In this document: piece by piece, positions 1-7,019 of the stretch
Position numbering within the stretch: position 1 is the stretch's first letter
Layout: the number at the start of each line of letters is the position of its first letter
Assembly (NCBI GenBank): GCA_903958285.1
Contig: CAJBSR010000234.1
Location: 1 to 14,768, forward strand
DNA length: 14,768 bases
Reading direction: 5' to 3'
Origin: an uncultured Sphingomonadales bacterium
Lineage (GTDB): Bacteria > Pseudomonadota > Alphaproteobacteria > Sphingomonadales > Sphingomonadaceae
The notes under the pieces: model-generated
What the model saw: the letters and a program-made list of their open reading frames with translations, nothing else
What the model was told of the DNA's origin: nothing
Database searches by the model: none
Program-made: the position numbers and the translations under genes

Positions 1-435
1 GCCCAGCACGCGCTCCGCGAAATGGTCGACAAGCTGAAGGAAGAGGGCGTGGAGGTGAAGTACGCCATCCACCCCGTCGCCGGCCGGATGCCCGGGCACA
101 TGAACGTGCTGCTGGCCGAAGCGAACGTGCCCTATGACGAGGTCTTCGAACTCGAAGACATCAACAGCGAATTTGCCCAGACGGATGTTGCCTTCATCAT
201 CGGCGCGAACGACGTGGTGAACCCTGCGGCGAAGACCGACAAGTCCTCCCCCATTTATGGCATGCCCGTGTTCGACGTAGATAAGGCGAAGACAATCATG
301 TTCATCAAGCGCTCCATGGGCGGCGTTGGCTATGCCGGGGTCGACAATGACGTGTTCTATATGGATCAGACCATGATGCTCCTCGCCGACGCGAAGAAGA
401 TGGTCGAAGACATCGTCAAATCGCTCCAGCACTGA
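1..435 (+). CDS. pntB: NAD(P) transhydrogenase subunit beta, 3' end (partial)
   Basis: This is the C-terminal end of the membrane-bound proton-translocating transhydrogenase beta subunit, which uses the proton gradient to reduce NADP+ with NADH. The reading frame is open from base 1, so the gene begins upstream; the ATG at 22 is internal. The visible part is the cytoplasmic NADP(H)-binding domain III. It shows the family signatures [20 protein letters not shown], the acidic stretch EVFELEDIN, the segment [18 protein letters not shown], and the [14 protein letters not shown] loop that closes over NADP(H). The gene ends at a normal place for the family. hisN starts 7 bases after the stop, so cotranscription is likely. 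The membrane part of pntB and pntA should lie upstream of the window. Confidence 0.96.
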   Translation, partial: AQHALREMVDKLKEEGVEVKYAIHPVAGRMPGHMNVLLAEANVPYDEVFELEDINSEFAQTDVAFIIGANDVVNPAAKTDKSSPIYGMPVFDVDKAKTIMFIKRSMGGVGYAGVDNDVFYMDQTMMLLADAKKMVEDIVKSLQH

Positions 436-442
436 TCCTTTT

Positions 443-1231
443 ATGACTATGGAAACCGATCTCGCGCTGGCCAATGCACTCGCGGACGCCGCGGGTGCAG
501 CCATCCGGCCGTATTTCCGAGGTGCCTTTGGCCTAGAGACCAAGGATGATGCCTCCCCCGTGACGCTCGCTGACCGCGCAGCGGAAGAGGTGATGCGTAA
601 ACTCCTGGCCAGCGAGGCCCCGCGCGATGGTATCATCGGCGAGGAATTCGGCAGCGAGCGCGCCGATGCCAGCCGCGTCTGGGTGCTCGACCCGATTGAC
701 GGCACGACAAGCTTTGTCGCCGGTCGCCCCATTTTCGGAACGCTGATCGCGCTGTTGCAGGATGGCTGGCCGGTGCTGGGCATTATCGACCAACCGATTG
801 CCGGAGAACGCTGGGTCGGCGCCATTGGACAACCCACGACCTTCAATGGCGCGCCTGCGCGCACCCGCCGGTGCCGTGCACTTGATGACGCCGTGCTCGG
901 GACGACCAGCCCACACCTCTTCAGCGCGCATGAGGCAGACCATTTCCTCTCGCTCGCCGCCAAAGTCGCGCGGCGGCGGATCATCTATGGCGGGGATTGC
1001 TACAATTATGGCCTCGTCGCGAGCGGCCATGTAGACCTTGTCGTGGAAGCAGGCCTCAAGCTGCATGACTTTGCCGCTCTCGTTCCCGTTATCGAAGGCG
1101 CAGGCGGCATGGTGTGCGATTGGTCTGGCCATGTGCTCAACGCCGACTCAGCTGGCGATGTCATCGCGCTCGGCGATCCCGCGCGGCTGGACGATGTGCT
1201 CGAAGCCCTAGGTCACGCCAACTGCGGCTAA
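443..1231 (+). CDS. hisN: Histidinol-phosphatase, inositol monophosphatase family (HisN type)
   Basis: A 262-residue Mg2+-dependent phosphatase of the inositol monophosphatase fold. Metal-binding motifs are in the right order: GEEFG (66-70), DPIDGT (83-88) and HDFAAL (208-213), the last standing for the usual WDxAA. The run TTSFVAGRPIFGTLIAL after DPIDGT resembles HisN-type histidinol-phosphatases rather than SuhB, so the likely reaction is histidinol phosphate to histidinol in histidine synthesis. This substrate call is inference from family resemblance; inositol-1-phosphate or another sugar phosphate is the alternative. Two in-frame ATGs (443 and 449) are possible starts and neither has a clear Shine-Dalgarno, which fits translational coupling to pntB 7 bases upstream. 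The TAA stop abuts the stop of the opposing lipoprotein gene with no base between them. Confidence 0.85.
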   Translation: MTMETDLALANALADAAGAAIRPYFRGAFGLETKDDASPVTLADRAAEEVMRKLLASEAPRDGIIGEEFGSERADASRVWVLDPIDGTTSFVAGRPIFGTLIALLQDGWPVLGIIDQPIAGERWVGAIGQPTTFNGAPARTRRCRALDDAVLGTTSPHLFSAHEADHFLSLAAKVARRRIIYGGDCYNYGLVASGHVDLVVEAGLKLHDFAALVPVIEGAGGMVCDWSGHVLNADSAGDVIALGDPARLDDVLEALGHANCG

Positions 1232-1825
1232 TTAGCGAACGATAACTTCCACCCGGCGGTTGATCGCGGACGGCGTGTCATCGGGCGTCTGTTCACGCAG
1301 TTCCCGTTCCCCGCGCCCTGCAATGCGAACGATGGTTTTATCCAAGCCCTGCGAGAACAGATAGGATGTGACCTCCGCTGCACGACGCAGCGAGAACGCG
1401 TCGTTCACGTCCTCAGGGCCCACCGTATCGGTATGCCCCGTAATCTCGAGGTCCGCCCCGGCGCGCTTTTTAATCTCGGCGAAAATCTCCGCCATCAACG
1501 CCTGAGACTCTTCGGTCGGCTCGATCGAGTTTTCCTTGAAATATAGCACAAACGTGCGCGGCGGTGTCGGCAATCCGGCCAGCAGATCAGCGTATTTCGT
1601 GTCAAAGGCCGCGCTGTCCATAACCTTGATGGAGGCCGAGCCACCGGAGACATTGGCGACAGCACCTGCCTTATCAATAATCGCAAGTTCAGTGCCGGCC
1701 GCGTTCAGAACCGCGACGCTTCCCGCATCGCCATCCTCTCCGGGGCCAAGCGCGACTTGCGACATGGCGCATCCTGCCAGCAGGAGCGGCGCGGCCAGCC
1801 AGCCAAGGGCAGTCCGGCGCATCAT
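1232..1825 (-). CDS. OmpA-family lipoprotein
   Basis: A 197-residue outer-membrane lipoprotein candidate. The N-terminus is a short basic-hydrophobic signal ending in a lipobox LLAGC, with the lipidated cysteine at residue 19. Residues about 25-85 are a small variable domain that I do not recognise. Residues about 90-197 form an OmpA-like peptidoglycan-binding domain: FVLYFKENS as first strand, TGHTDTVG (129-136, Asp132 a ligand for diaminopimelate in the family), the helix NDAFSLRRAAEVTSYL and the closing NRRVEVIV. It overlaps the upstream FecR-domain gene by ATGA (1822-1825), so the two are translated together. An alternative ATG start lies one codon downstream. Expected role: tethering the outer membrane to peptidoglycan, perhaps with the FecR-domain protein. 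Confidence 0.9.
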   Translation of the reverse strand: MMRRTALGWLAAPLLLAGCAMSQVALGPGEDGDAGSVAVLNAAGTELAIIDKAGAVANVSGGSASIKVMDSAAFDTKYADLLAGLPTPPRTFVLYFKENSIEPTEESQALMAEIFAEIKKRAGADLEITGHTDTVGPEDVNDAFSLRRAAEVTSYLFSQGLDKTIVRIAGRGERELREQTPDDTPSAINRRVEVIVR

Positions 1826-2250
1826 TTCACGTTCAACACGACGCGCGCGCGCCGGATGACATAGATGTTCTTGGGCGTTTCAACGCGCATGGCCTGCGGG
1901 TCATTCCGGGCGATCCTGCCCGAGATAATCGCGACGGCCCCTTTTCTGAGGAAGCTGACAAAGCGGCCCTTCTGCGTCGTGTCGTTATAATCGAACGATC
2001 GGAACGTCATCCGCGTGCCCGGCCCGGCCGAAAGGCGGGTGTTGTCGATGAAGGTCACACCTGCCTTGCCGCGCGCGCCGGTGACCAGCGTGTCCCCGGT
2101 TTCGATCACGAACCCCGGCTTCAATGGCAGCAGCTTGCCATCCCGTTCAATCGACGCAGTCCCGCTCGCCAACTTGATGCGGCCAATGTCGGCCCAAGCC
2201 GGCTGTGCCAGCGCAATGGCCAAAACTGCCCCTGTTCCAATGACCCGCAC
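1822..2250 (-). CDS. Periplasmic FecR-domain protein
   Basis: From a GTG start at 2250 the product is 142 residues with a signal peptide (VIGTGAVLAIALAQPAWA, cleavage after about residue 20) and then a FecR-type beta domain: ASGTASIERDG, the pivot ETGDTLVTGARGKAGVTF, DNTRLSAGPGTRM, and KGAVAIISGRIARNDPQAMRVETP. I chose this start because AGGGGG lies 4 bases upstream and the signal peptide then has normal length. An in-frame GTG at 2319 would give 165 residues and an unusual N-terminal extension, and it has a poor ribosome-binding site; it cannot be excluded. There is no membrane segment beyond the signal and no neighbouring sigma factor or TonB receptor, so this is not a classical iron-citrate anti-sigma FecR. 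Oddity: the C-terminal strand usually carrying an RGTRF-like motif reads VIRRARVVLNV. It shares the ATGA overlap with the OmpA-family lipoprotein. Confidence 0.8.
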   Translation of the reverse strand: MRVIGTGAVLAIALAQPAWADIGRIKLASGTASIERDGKLLPLKPGFVIETGDTLVTGARGKAGVTFIDNTRLSAGPGTRMTFRSFDYNDTTQKGRFVSFLRKGAVAIISGRIARNDPQAMRVETPKNIYVIRRARVVLNVK

Positions 2251-2260
2251 GCAACCCCCT
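2251..2260 (-). promoter_or_regulatory. Ribosome-binding site choosing the FecR-domain start
   Basis: On the minus strand AGGGGG (2255-2260) sits 4 bases before a GTG at 2248-2250. It is the only strong Shine-Dalgarno near the 5' end of this gene and supports the shorter start over the GTG at 2319. Confidence 0.5.
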
Positions 2261-2377
2261 GCCCGATATGCATCCATCAGATGCGCCAATGCAGCCAAAT
2301 TGGCAAGAGTTCGATCCACAACCTTTACGCATCTCCCCCTTCCCCAAAGGGTGACTGTAGCCTATCAGTCTGACGCC

Positions 2378-3049
2378 ATGTGGCAGCTCTATCAGTTCGC
2401 TCTCTGTCCGTTTTCTCGCAAGGTCCGCCTTCTCATGGGAGAGAAGGGCGTGGGCTATCAGCTTGTCCGCGAATATCCGTGGGAACGACGCGATGAATTC
2501 GTGGATCTTAACCCGACGAGCCAGACCCCCGTTCTGGTCGAATCGGACCGCGGACTGACGCTCATCCATTCCAACGCGATTTGCGAATATCTGGAAGAAA
2601 CGGTGGATCAGTCCCCGATGATTTCAGGGACCGCTCCTAACCGCGCTGAGATCCGGCGACTCACGGCCTGGTTCGACGAACAATATTATATGCAGGTCGT
2701 AGGGCCGCTTCTGCATGAGCGCATGGAAAAGCGGCTTGTCCACCGTTCCGCGCCCGATGGCGGCGTGCTGCGGCAGGCGATGAAGAATGCCAACCAGTTG
2801 CTCGACTATATTGATTGGCTGCTCGATCACCGCAACTGGCTCGCCGGTGCGAGCCTGAGCCTCGCTGATCTGGCGGGTGCGGCGCATATCTCGGTTGCCG
2901 ATTATCTCGGCGGCATTGACTGGCGCGGCCATGAAGCGACCAAGCGCTGGTATTCAGGCCTCAAATCCCGACCCTCTTTCCGCCCGCTGCTGAGCGAGCG
3001 GATGGAAGTCATCCCCCCGCCTGCCCATTACGATAAGGTCGACTTCTAA
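2378..3049 (+). CDS. fzlA: GST-fold protein, probable FtsZ-binding division factor FzlA
   Basis: A 223-residue glutathione S-transferase fold: N-terminal thioredoxin-like domain (MWQLYQFALCPFSRKVRLLM, then NPTSQTPVLVE with the cis-proline, then SNAICEYLEE) and an all-helical C-terminal domain (WLAGASLSLADLAGAAHISV, KSRPSFRPLL). The WERRDEF segment after the first helix, the EIRRLTAWFD helix and the C-terminal tail PPPAHYDKVDF resemble the alphaproteobacterial FzlA family from memory. In Caulobacter, FzlA binds FtsZ, shapes constriction, and needs its conserved C-terminal tail. So this is more likely a division protein than a detoxifying transferase; a generic GST is the alternative. Start: the ATG at 2378 begins the fold exactly; the frame is open further upstream, but that part is the antisense of the FecR gene. 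There is no clear Shine-Dalgarno. Its 3' end overlaps ubiG by 4 bases, tail to tail. Confidence 0.78.
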   Translation: MWQLYQFALCPFSRKVRLLMGEKGVGYQLVREYPWERRDEFVDLNPTSQTPVLVESDRGLTLIHSNAICEYLEETVDQSPMISGTAPNRAEIRRLTAWFDEQYYMQVVGPLLHERMEKRLVHRSAPDGGVLRQAMKNANQLLDYIDWLLDHRNWLAGASLSLADLAGAAHISVADYLGGIDWRGHEATKRWYSGLKSRPSFRPLLSERMEVIPPPAHYDKVDF

Positions 3050-3777
3050 GGCTTTGTCACCGTGAAGATGTAGTTCAGGGCCAGATCGTCCGACAGGTGC
3101 AGACCCGCGGTGGCCGAGAACGCAATGCCGCGCATGTCTCCGGCGACCAGCCCTGCACCGTGTAGAAGATCCTGCATCTCTTCAGGCGTCAGGAACTTGT
3201 CCCAATCATGCGTGCCCTTGGGGATGGCGCCGAGACCTTCGCCAAGGGTAATCATGGCGAGTTTTGATTTGGGCGTGCGGTTGGGCGTGGAGAGGATCAT
3301 GAGCCCGCCGGGTGCCAATCGGTCGCGAAGGGCCGCGAGGAAGGCGGCGGGATCACTGACATGTTCGATGACCTCCATTGAGGTCACGAGATCGAATGTC
3401 TCCGACATTCCGCTCACGTCTGCACAGCGATAGTCGATCGACAATCCCCCTGCCGCTGCGTGCGCCGAAGCGACGGCAATGCTCTCTGCTGCGGCATCAA
3501 CACCGGTCACTTTCGCGCCGAGGCGGGCCAGAGGTTCACACAACAATCCCGCGCCGCAGCCCACATCGAGCGCGGTCTTGCCCACAAGCGGCCGGAAGGT
3601 CGCGCCACCTGAGGGCCAATGGGCGTCAATCGCCTCACGGATGAATTTGAGCCGCACTGGGTTCAGCTTGTGCAGCATTGCGGAGGAGCCCTTGGGGTTC
3701 CACCAGTCGGCAGCCAGCTTGCCGAAATGCGCGGCTTCCGCAGGGTCAATCGTGGTTGTGGTGCTTGCCTTTGCCAT
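3046..3777 (-). CDS. ubiG: Ubiquinone biosynthesis O-methyltransferase UbiG
   Basis: A 243-residue class I SAM-dependent methyltransferase that performs both O-methylations of ubiquinone synthesis. The N-terminus TIDPAEAAHFGKLAADWW followed by GSSAMLHKLNPVRL is the UbiG signature. SAM motif I is ALDVGCGAGLLC (69-80), followed by VTGVDAAAESI (acidic residue for the ribose) and FDLVTSMEVIEHV. The later stretch KSKLAMITLGEGLGAIPKGT matches the family's membrane-interacting insertion, so the enzyme probably sits at the inner face of the plasma membrane. The Shine-Dalgarno on the minus strand is GGAAGGGG just before the ATG. The gene diverges from lysC with a spacer of only 67 bases, which must hold both promoters. 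Alphaproteobacterial ubiG is often found next to lysC, consistent with this assignment. Confidence 0.96.
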   Translation of the reverse strand: MAKASTTTTIDPAEAAHFGKLAADWWNPKGSSAMLHKLNPVRLKFIREAIDAHWPSGGATFRPLVGKTALDVGCGAGLLCEPLARLGAKVTGVDAAAESIAVASAHAAAGGLSIDYRCADVSGMSETFDLVTSMEVIEHVSDPAAFLAALRDRLAPGGLMILSTPNRTPKSKLAMITLGEGLGAIPKGTHDWDKFLTPEEMQDLLHGAGLVAGDMRGIAFSATAGLHLSDDLALNYIFTVTKP

Positions 3778-3834
3778 ACCCCTTCCCTAACAGGACGGCG
3801 CCTTATGGCCAAACCCGCATTTGCGACACAAAAC

Positions 3835-3839
3835 AGGGA
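3835..3839 (+). promoter_or_regulatory. Ribosome-binding site choosing the lysC start
   Basis: AGGGA ends 5 bases before the ATG at 3845. The earlier in-frame ATG at 3821 would add eight residues (MRHKTGNS) ahead of the conserved MARIVMKFGGTS start and has no comparable site, so 3845 is preferred. Confidence 0.6.
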
Positions 3840-3844
3840 ATTCG

Positions 3845-5101
3845 ATGGCCCGCATCGTAATGAAGTTCGGCGGCACGTCCATGGCGGGGACGGAACGCAT
3901 CCGCAACGTGGCCGCCCGCGTGAAGCATGAAGTGGACGCCGGCAATGAAGTCGCCGTGGTTGTTTCTGCCATGGCGGGTGAAACCGACCGTCTGATTAAT
4001 TTCTGCCGCGAAGCAGCCCCGCTGCATGACCCCAAGGAATATGACGTTGTCGTCGCCGCTGGGGAGCAGATTACATCCGGCCTGCTGGCGATCACGCTGC
4101 AGGCGATGGGCGTGAAGGCGCGCAGCTGGCTGGGCTGGCAATTGCCGATCCAAACGTCCGACGCGCACGCCTCGGCCCGTATCGAGGATATTGATACAGC
4201 AGGCCTGATCGCCGCGATGAGCGCGGGGGAAGTCGCTGTGATCCCCGGATTTCAGGGCGTGACGGCTGACAACCGCATCACCACGCTCGGCCGGGGCGGG
4301 TCCGACACGTCCGCCGTCGCTGTCGCCGCAGCCGTCAAGGCAGACCGGTGTGACATCTACACCGATGTCGACGGCGTCTACACAACCGACCCGCGCATTG
4401 TGCCCAGGGCGCGCAAGCTCGCCAAGGTCACCTATGAAGAAATGCTCGAACTGGCGAGCGTCGGGGCCAAGGTGCTCCAGACCCGCTCTGTCGGGCTGGC
4501 GATGAAGGAAAATGTGCGCGTGCAGGTGCTGTCTTCCTTTGACGCACCCACAGACAATCCCATCACCGGCACGCTTATCGTCGGCGACGACGAAATCGGA
4601 GAAGACGAAATGGAACGCCAACTGATCACGGGCATTGCCCACGACAAGAACGAAGCCAAGGTGACGCTCACCAGCGTGCCCGACCGGCCGGGCGCTGTGG
4701 CCAACATCTTTGGCCCGCTGGCCGATGCCAACATCAACGTTGATATGATCATCCAGAATATTGCGCATGACAGCGGCTCTACCGACGTGACCTTCACGGT
4801 CCCCGGCGCCGAACTCGCCCGCGCCATCGACACGCTGGAAAAGGGCAAGGATGTCATCGGCTTTTCAAACCTGATGCATGACACCAAGGTCGCCAAAATC
4901 TCGGTCGTCGGCGTCGGCATGCGCAGCCACGCCGGTGTCGCAGCAACGATGTTCAAGGCATTGGCGCAGCGCGGTATCAACGTGCAGGCCATTTCCACCT
5001 CAGAAATCAAAGTCTCCGTCCTCATCGATGAGGATGAGACCGAATTGGCGGTCCGCGTGCTGCATACGGCCTATGGCCTTGATGCCGAGGACGCAGCGTG
5101 A
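3845..5101 (+). CDS. lysC: Aspartate kinase (feedback-regulated, ACT domains)
   Basis: A 418-residue cytoplasmic aspartokinase that phosphorylates aspartate, the first step to lysine, threonine, methionine and diaminopimelate. The catalytic domain (about 1-245) shows KFGGTS (7-12), SAMAGETDRL, AAGEQITSGL, GRGGSDTSAVA (149-159) and YTDVDGVYTTDPRIV (172-186). Two ACT-type regulatory domains follow: about 265-340 (VTLTSVPDRPGAVANIFGPL) and 350-410 (ISVVGVGMRSHAGVAATMF, then AQRGINVQAISTSEIKVSVL). These bind the end-product amino acids in this class. The start is at 3845 because of AGGGA upstream and the family N-terminus. The stop TGA overlaps the GTG start of the next gene (GTGA, 5098-5101). 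An internal ATG at 4610 with its own Shine-Dalgarno could yield a separate regulatory beta subunit. Confidence 0.97.
   Translation: MARIVMKFGGTSMAGTERIRNVAARVKHEVDAGNEVAVVVSAMAGETDRLINFCREAAPLHDPKEYDVVVAAGEQITSGLLAITLQAMGVKARSWLGWQLPIQTSDAHASARIEDIDTAGLIAAMSAGEVAVIPGFQGVTADNRITTLGRGGSDTSAVAVAAAVKADRCDIYTDVDGVYTTDPRIVPRARKLAKVTYEEMLELASVGAKVLQTRSVGLAMKENVRVQVLSSFDAPTDNPITGTLIVGDDEIGEDEMERQLITGIAHDKNEAKVTLTSVPDRPGAVANIFGPLADANINVDMIIQNIAHDSGSTDVTFTVPGAELARAIDTLEKGKDVIGFSNLMHDTKVAKISVVGVGMRSHAGVAATMFKALAQRGINVQAISTSEIKVSVLIDEDETELAVRVLHTAYGLDAEDAA
4598..4612 (+). promoter_or_regulatory. Possible internal start for the aspartokinase beta subunit
   Basis: GGAG (4598-4601) lies 8 bases before an in-frame ATG at 4610 (lysC residue 256). 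Translation from here gives MERQLITGIAHDKNEAKV and a 163-residue protein with just the two ACT domains. In Bacillus subtilis and Corynebacterium glutamicum LysC, a beta subunit starts at the equivalent place. That it is used here is inference. Confidence 0.4.
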
Positions 5102-6102
5102 GCCAACTTCAGGCGCTGATGGCGCGCGGCGCGGCCTTTCTGGGGTCGGAAGTAGCCATCATGGCAGGCGCCATGAGTTGGATCAGCGAAAGGCACCTTG
5201 TCTCCGCCATGTCCAACGCAGGCGGCTTTGGCGTGATTGCAGGTGGCGCGATGCCACCGGAGATTCTTTCCACGGAAATCGCAGCGACCAAGGCGATGAC
5301 AGACAAGCCCTTTGGCGTGAACCTCATCACCATGCACCCGCAACTGACCGACCTGATTGCCGTTTGCGCGCAACATAAAGTCACCCATGTGGTGCTGGCT
5401 GGTGGACTGCCGCCTGCAGGCGCGATTGATCAGATCAAGGCGTTTGGCGCCAAGGTCATCTGCTTTGCCCCTGCATTGTCGCTGGCAAAAAAGCTCGTCC
5501 GCTCGGGCGTTGACGCGCTGGTGATTGAAGGCATGGAAGCCGGCGGCCATATCGGTCCTGTGTCTACTTCGGTCCTCGCGCAGGAAATCCTGCCCGAGAT
5601 GGCGGACGTGGTCCCCGTTTTCGTCGCAGGTGGTATCGGCCGGGGCGAAATGATGGCCGCTTATCTGAAGCAGGGTGCAGCCGGCGTGCAAATCGGCACG
5701 CGGCTTGTGTGCGCCACTGAGTGCATCGCTCACCCTGCCTTTAAGAAAGCATTTCTGCGCGGCAATGCGCGCGATGCCATCGCAAGCGTGCAAATTGACC
5801 CCCGCCTGCCGGTTATTCCTGTCCGCGCGCTCAAAAATGCGGGCACCGAAGAATTCACCCGCAAGCAGGTGGAAGTCGCGGCCATGTTGGATCGCGGCGA
5901 GGTTGATATGGCGGCTGCCCAGCTGGAAATCGAACATTTCTGGGCGGGCGCGCTTCGCCGTGCCGTCATCGATGGCGATGTAGAGAACGGCTCGGTCATG
6001 GCCGGTCAATCGGTGGGTATGGTTAAGGCGGAGGAGCCCGTTGCAGCTATTTTGGCCACGCTTGTTCACGAAGCTGAAGAGGCATTGACCGGAAACGCCT
6101 GA
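5098..6102 (+). CDS. Nitronate monooxygenase-family flavoprotein (NMO / FabK-like)
   Basis: A 334-residue FMN-dependent TIM-barrel protein of the nitronate monooxygenase (old name 2-nitropropane dioxygenase) family. Motifs in order: IMAGAMSWISERHLVSAMSN and GGFGVIAGG at the N-terminal strand and FMN loop, FGVNLITMHP (72-81), the catalytic-histidine motif EGMEAGGHIGP (His151), the FMN phosphate loop VFVAGGIGRGEMMAAYL (175-190) and GAAGVQIGTRLVCATEC. FabK-type enoyl-ACP reductases share this fold, so nitronate oxidation is not certain; the true substrate may be different. It starts at GTG 5098, overlapping the lysC stop as GTGA, so it is translationally coupled to an amino acid biosynthesis gene. 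A weak hairpin (GTCCC/GGGAC, 6108-6122) follows the stop without a T run. Confidence 0.85.
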   Translation: MSQLQALMARGAAFLGSEVAIMAGAMSWISERHLVSAMSNAGGFGVIAGGAMPPEILSTEIAATKAMTDKPFGVNLITMHPQLTDLIAVCAQHKVTHVVLAGGLPPAGAIDQIKAFGAKVICFAPALSLAKKLVRSGVDALVIEGMEAGGHIGPVSTSVLAQEILPEMADVVPVFVAGGIGRGEMMAAYLKQGAAGVQIGTRLVCATECIAHPAFKKAFLRGNARDAIASVQIDPRLPVIPVRALKNAGTEEFTRKQVEVAAMLDRGEVDMAAAQLEIEHFWAGALRRAVIDGDVENGSVMAGQSVGMVKAEEPVAAILATLVHEAEEALTGNA

Positions 6103-6244
6103 AAACTGTCCCAATCAGGGACGCTCATTCAAACCGGACTGGTTGCGAATCGCCCCGGAAAGGCGTAACTTGCTCATATCGGTCAGGGTCGCACCGGGCG
6201 AAGTGTCTATGCAACGGCAAGGCACGCACAGGGGCAATGAGTTT
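6103..6244. other. Intergenic region before the PEP-CTERM gene
   Basis: This 142-base gap holds a 5-bp inverted repeat GTCCC-AATCA-GGGAC (6108-6122) just after the monooxygenase stop. It has no T run, so it is at most a weak terminator. GGGG at 6231-6234, 10 bases before the ATG at 6245, is the likely ribosome-binding site. The frame is open back to an ATG at 6143, but that part encodes no signal peptide and is probably untranslated leader. I see no convincing promoter hexamers. Confidence 0.4.
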
Positions 6245-7018
6245 ATGCGTTTGAAATCCTTAGCGATCCTTTCAGCATCCGCGCTGGCGCTTGTGACGGC
6301 CCCTGCGGCGAATGCAGCGACGTTCGTCTTTGATTTTTCCGTCAATTCCAGCATTACAAGCGGCCCATTCGGCAACGCCCGAACGTTCAGCGCAACCACG
6401 GCCGGGAAAACGATCAACGTGCGCGCAACGGCTTGGAGCGCACAGAACAGCATTGTCCGCAGCTCGTATCTTGGCGCTTATAGCAACGGTTTGGGTGTGA
6501 CCAACCGGGGCGAGGGCAGCGGCGGGAACAACTCGCATACCGTCGATAATGAAGGTCGGACCGACTTCATTCTGTTCCAGTTCGACAAGCCGGTCGAGTT
6601 TCTGTCCGGTCGGTTCACGGCTTACAAGCTTTGCAACACCTGCACTGCCGATACTGACGCTTCTATCGACTATGGCACGACGGCAACGGCTTGGAACGCG
6701 GGTCTTTCGCTCGACAATACGAATATTTCGGCCGTCAACGGCATTTTGAACGGTGCGGGTTACGAAGCGCTTGGCGGATCAACGTCTGGTATCCGCGATC
6801 TCCAGCCCGGTGCCGCTGGCCAGAAGGTTGGCAACATCTGGATGGTCGCCTCATCCTTCATCAATCAGGACGGCAAGAAGGACTCGTTCAAGTTTGACGA
6901 CCTCGCCGTCTCCTATATCGATCCACTGCCGGAACCGGGAAGCTGGGCACTGATGCTGGGTGGTTTTGGCATGGTCGGTTTCGCGTTGCGCCGCCGCCGG
7001 ACTCTCGCCACCGCCTAA
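6245..7018 (+). CDS. Exported PEPxxWA-CTERM sorting-domain protein
   Basis: A 257-residue secreted protein. From the ATG at 6245 it has a Sec signal peptide (LAILSASALALVTAPAANA, cleavage after about residue 24). The mature part is a glycine-, serine- and asparagine-rich beta domain with NGLGVTNRGEG, the HTVDNEGRTDFILFQFD segment (98-114) and a CNTC cysteine pair (130-133). The C-terminus has PEPGSWA (229-235), a glycine-rich hydrophobic helix and RRRR (249-252). This is the tripartite PEP-CTERM signal in the PEPxxWA form common in sphingomonads. In the family, exosortase recognises and cleaves the tail and the protein is exported to the surface, often in exopolysaccharide-producing bacteria. 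No exosortase gene is in this window. Function of the mature domain is unknown. The gene ends one base before the crtZ stop on the opposite strand. Confidence 0.9.
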   Translation: MRLKSLAILSASALALVTAPAANAATFVFDFSVNSSITSGPFGNARTFSATTAGKTINVRATAWSAQNSIVRSSYLGAYSNGLGVTNRGEGSGGNNSHTVDNEGRTDFILFQFDKPVEFLSGRFTAYKLCNTCTADTDASIDYGTTATAWNAGLSLDNTNISAVNGILNGAGYEALGGSTSGIRDLQPGAAGQKVGNIWMVASSFINQDGKKDSFKFDDLAVSYIDPLPEPGSWALMLGGFGMVGFALRRRRTLATA

Positions 7019-7019
7019 T

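Noticed and set aside
2015..2377. Upstream extension of the FzlA-like reading frame
   Set aside because: The extra residues are antisense to the FecR-domain gene, and the GST fold begins exactly at the ATG at 2378.
2320..2377. CCCTT/AAGGG inverted repeat between the FecR-domain and FzlA-like genes
   Set aside because: Five pairs in a C-rich run with no position that suggests an operator or terminator.
3803..4768. Long minus-strand open frame opposite lysC
   Set aside because: It mirrors lysC codon structure, gives a His/Arg/Gly-rich composition with no domain, and has no ribosome-binding site.
5071..6114. 347-codon minus-strand open frame opposite the monooxygenase gene
   Set aside because: The plus-strand product has clear NMO motifs; the antisense product has low-complexity composition typical of GC-rich shadows.
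6108..6122. Hairpin GTCCC/GGGAC after the monooxygenase gene as a terminator
   Set aside because: Only five pairs and no T run follows, so it is not called as a terminator.
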